A stretch of DNA of 31,831 bases from C00003060 sp964502635 (GTDB lineage: Bacteria; Desulfobacterota; Desulfobacteria; Desulfobacterales; C00003060): assembly GCA_964502635.1 (NCBI GenBank), contig CAZCXI010000033.1:1-31831 (forward strand). Direction: 5' to 3'. The notes below the pieces were generated by a model. It was not told where the DNA came from. It ran no database searches and was given only the letters and a program-made list of their open reading frames with translations. Made by a program: the position numbers and the translations under genes. This document shows, piece by piece, positions 31,550-31,831 of the stretch; position 1 is the stretch's first letter, and each line of letters opens with the position of its first letter.

Positions 31550-31831
31550 GATTGACGGTTTCGTAAAAAGTCGATTTTGTTCACGCCGTGAACATTTTGG
31601 GGGCCCTTGAGACATTCAGCCAAAATGCCAACACGCAGTGCAGCTTTGCGCGCAACTCGAGCTAAGGCCCTCAAACAGTCACCATTTCTTAACGCTGAAC
31701 CGAAAAAGCGAGCGCATTCCCCGTAGCTTGCTGCGGGGTTAGCGAGCGTATCTAAAACAGTCAGCGTTCCTTACGGTCGTCCAAAATGCTCAATATCGTT
31801 CGCAAAACACTTTTTACGAGTCTGTTATGAT
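31550..31831 (+). mobile_element. Hairpin-rich MITE-like element, copy C
   Basis: It starts with a segment containing TCGTAAAAAGTCGATTTTG and ends with CAAAACACTTTTTACGA, so its termini are inverted repeats. The middle holds one TAGCTTGCT dyad (31719-31738) flanked by direct AGCGAGCG copies. It faces copy B across hxlB. The right boundary is at or beyond the window end, so its length and any flanking duplication cannot be set. Confidence 0.7.

Noticed and set aside
20211..31831. CRISPR array from the recurring TAGCTTGCT hairpins
   Set aside because: Copies are kilobases apart, in mixed orientation, without regular spacers or cas genes.

Overview
The window looks like chromosomal DNA of an anaerobic Desulfobacterota (former Deltaproteobacteria), probably a metagenome-assembled or draft scaffold because a 100-N gap interrupts the porin gene. 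This is inferred from gene content: sigma-54/NtrC-type signalling, an AcuB-like CBS-ACT protein, a single-subunit radical-SAM activase of the anaerobic ribonucleotide reductase type, a porin with a typical MKK signal peptide, DUF2065, and the thrS-infC-rpmI-rplT-pheS-pheT-ihfA-merR order. No 16S or tRNA gene is present to fix the lineage.

Region 1 (1-8430) is a signalling and stress island. A gene-poor left end holds a 184-bp MITE-like element and a decayed small ORF. It is followed by a membrane histidine kinase and its translationally coupled sigma-54 activator. Next come two near-identical promoter modules, each with a 15-bp perfect dyad, an IHF-like block and a canonical -24/-12 sigma-54 promoter at matching spacing. 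The first module leads into a frameshifted, deleted receiver-domain remnant. The second leads into an intact stand-alone receiver, an AcuB-like CBS-ACT protein, a soluble GAF histidine kinase and a tandem universal stress protein. The simplest model is that the upstream kinase/activator pair drives both modules.

Region 2 (8431-16355) is housekeeping. Minus-strand DUF2065-queA-tgt (queuosine) diverges from a plus-strand run of AMP-forming acyl-CoA synthetase, gatB, mtnA and an NrdG-like radical SAM protein.

Region 3 (16456-20399) is envelope. It holds a lipoprotein-like protein with a FlgT-C-like tail, a clear intrinsic terminator, the gapped porin, and a long divergent intergenic region with a CRP-like dyad and a hairpin-repeat core.

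Region 4 (20400-30297) has miaA and a DHH phosphoesterase on plus. They converge on the minus-strand translation operon. ThrRS in that operon is of the archaeal type, with the DTD-like editing domain in place of the bacterial N-terminal domains, although it sits in the classic bacterial thrS position. The likely infC start is the rare codon AUA, 8 nt after a 10-base perfect Shine-Dalgarno.

Region 5 (30298-31831) carries a stand-alone 6-phospho-3-hexuloisomerase gene (hxlB) framed by two inverted copies of a roughly 300-bp hairpin-rich MITE-like element. Related cores lie at 20211-20330 and 28317-28370.

The observations most worth following up are the duplicated sigma-54 modules with the near-leaderless receiver, the archaeal-type ThrRS with its attenuator-like leader, and the two families of non-autonomous repeats, one with clear target-site duplications and compensatory stem changes.
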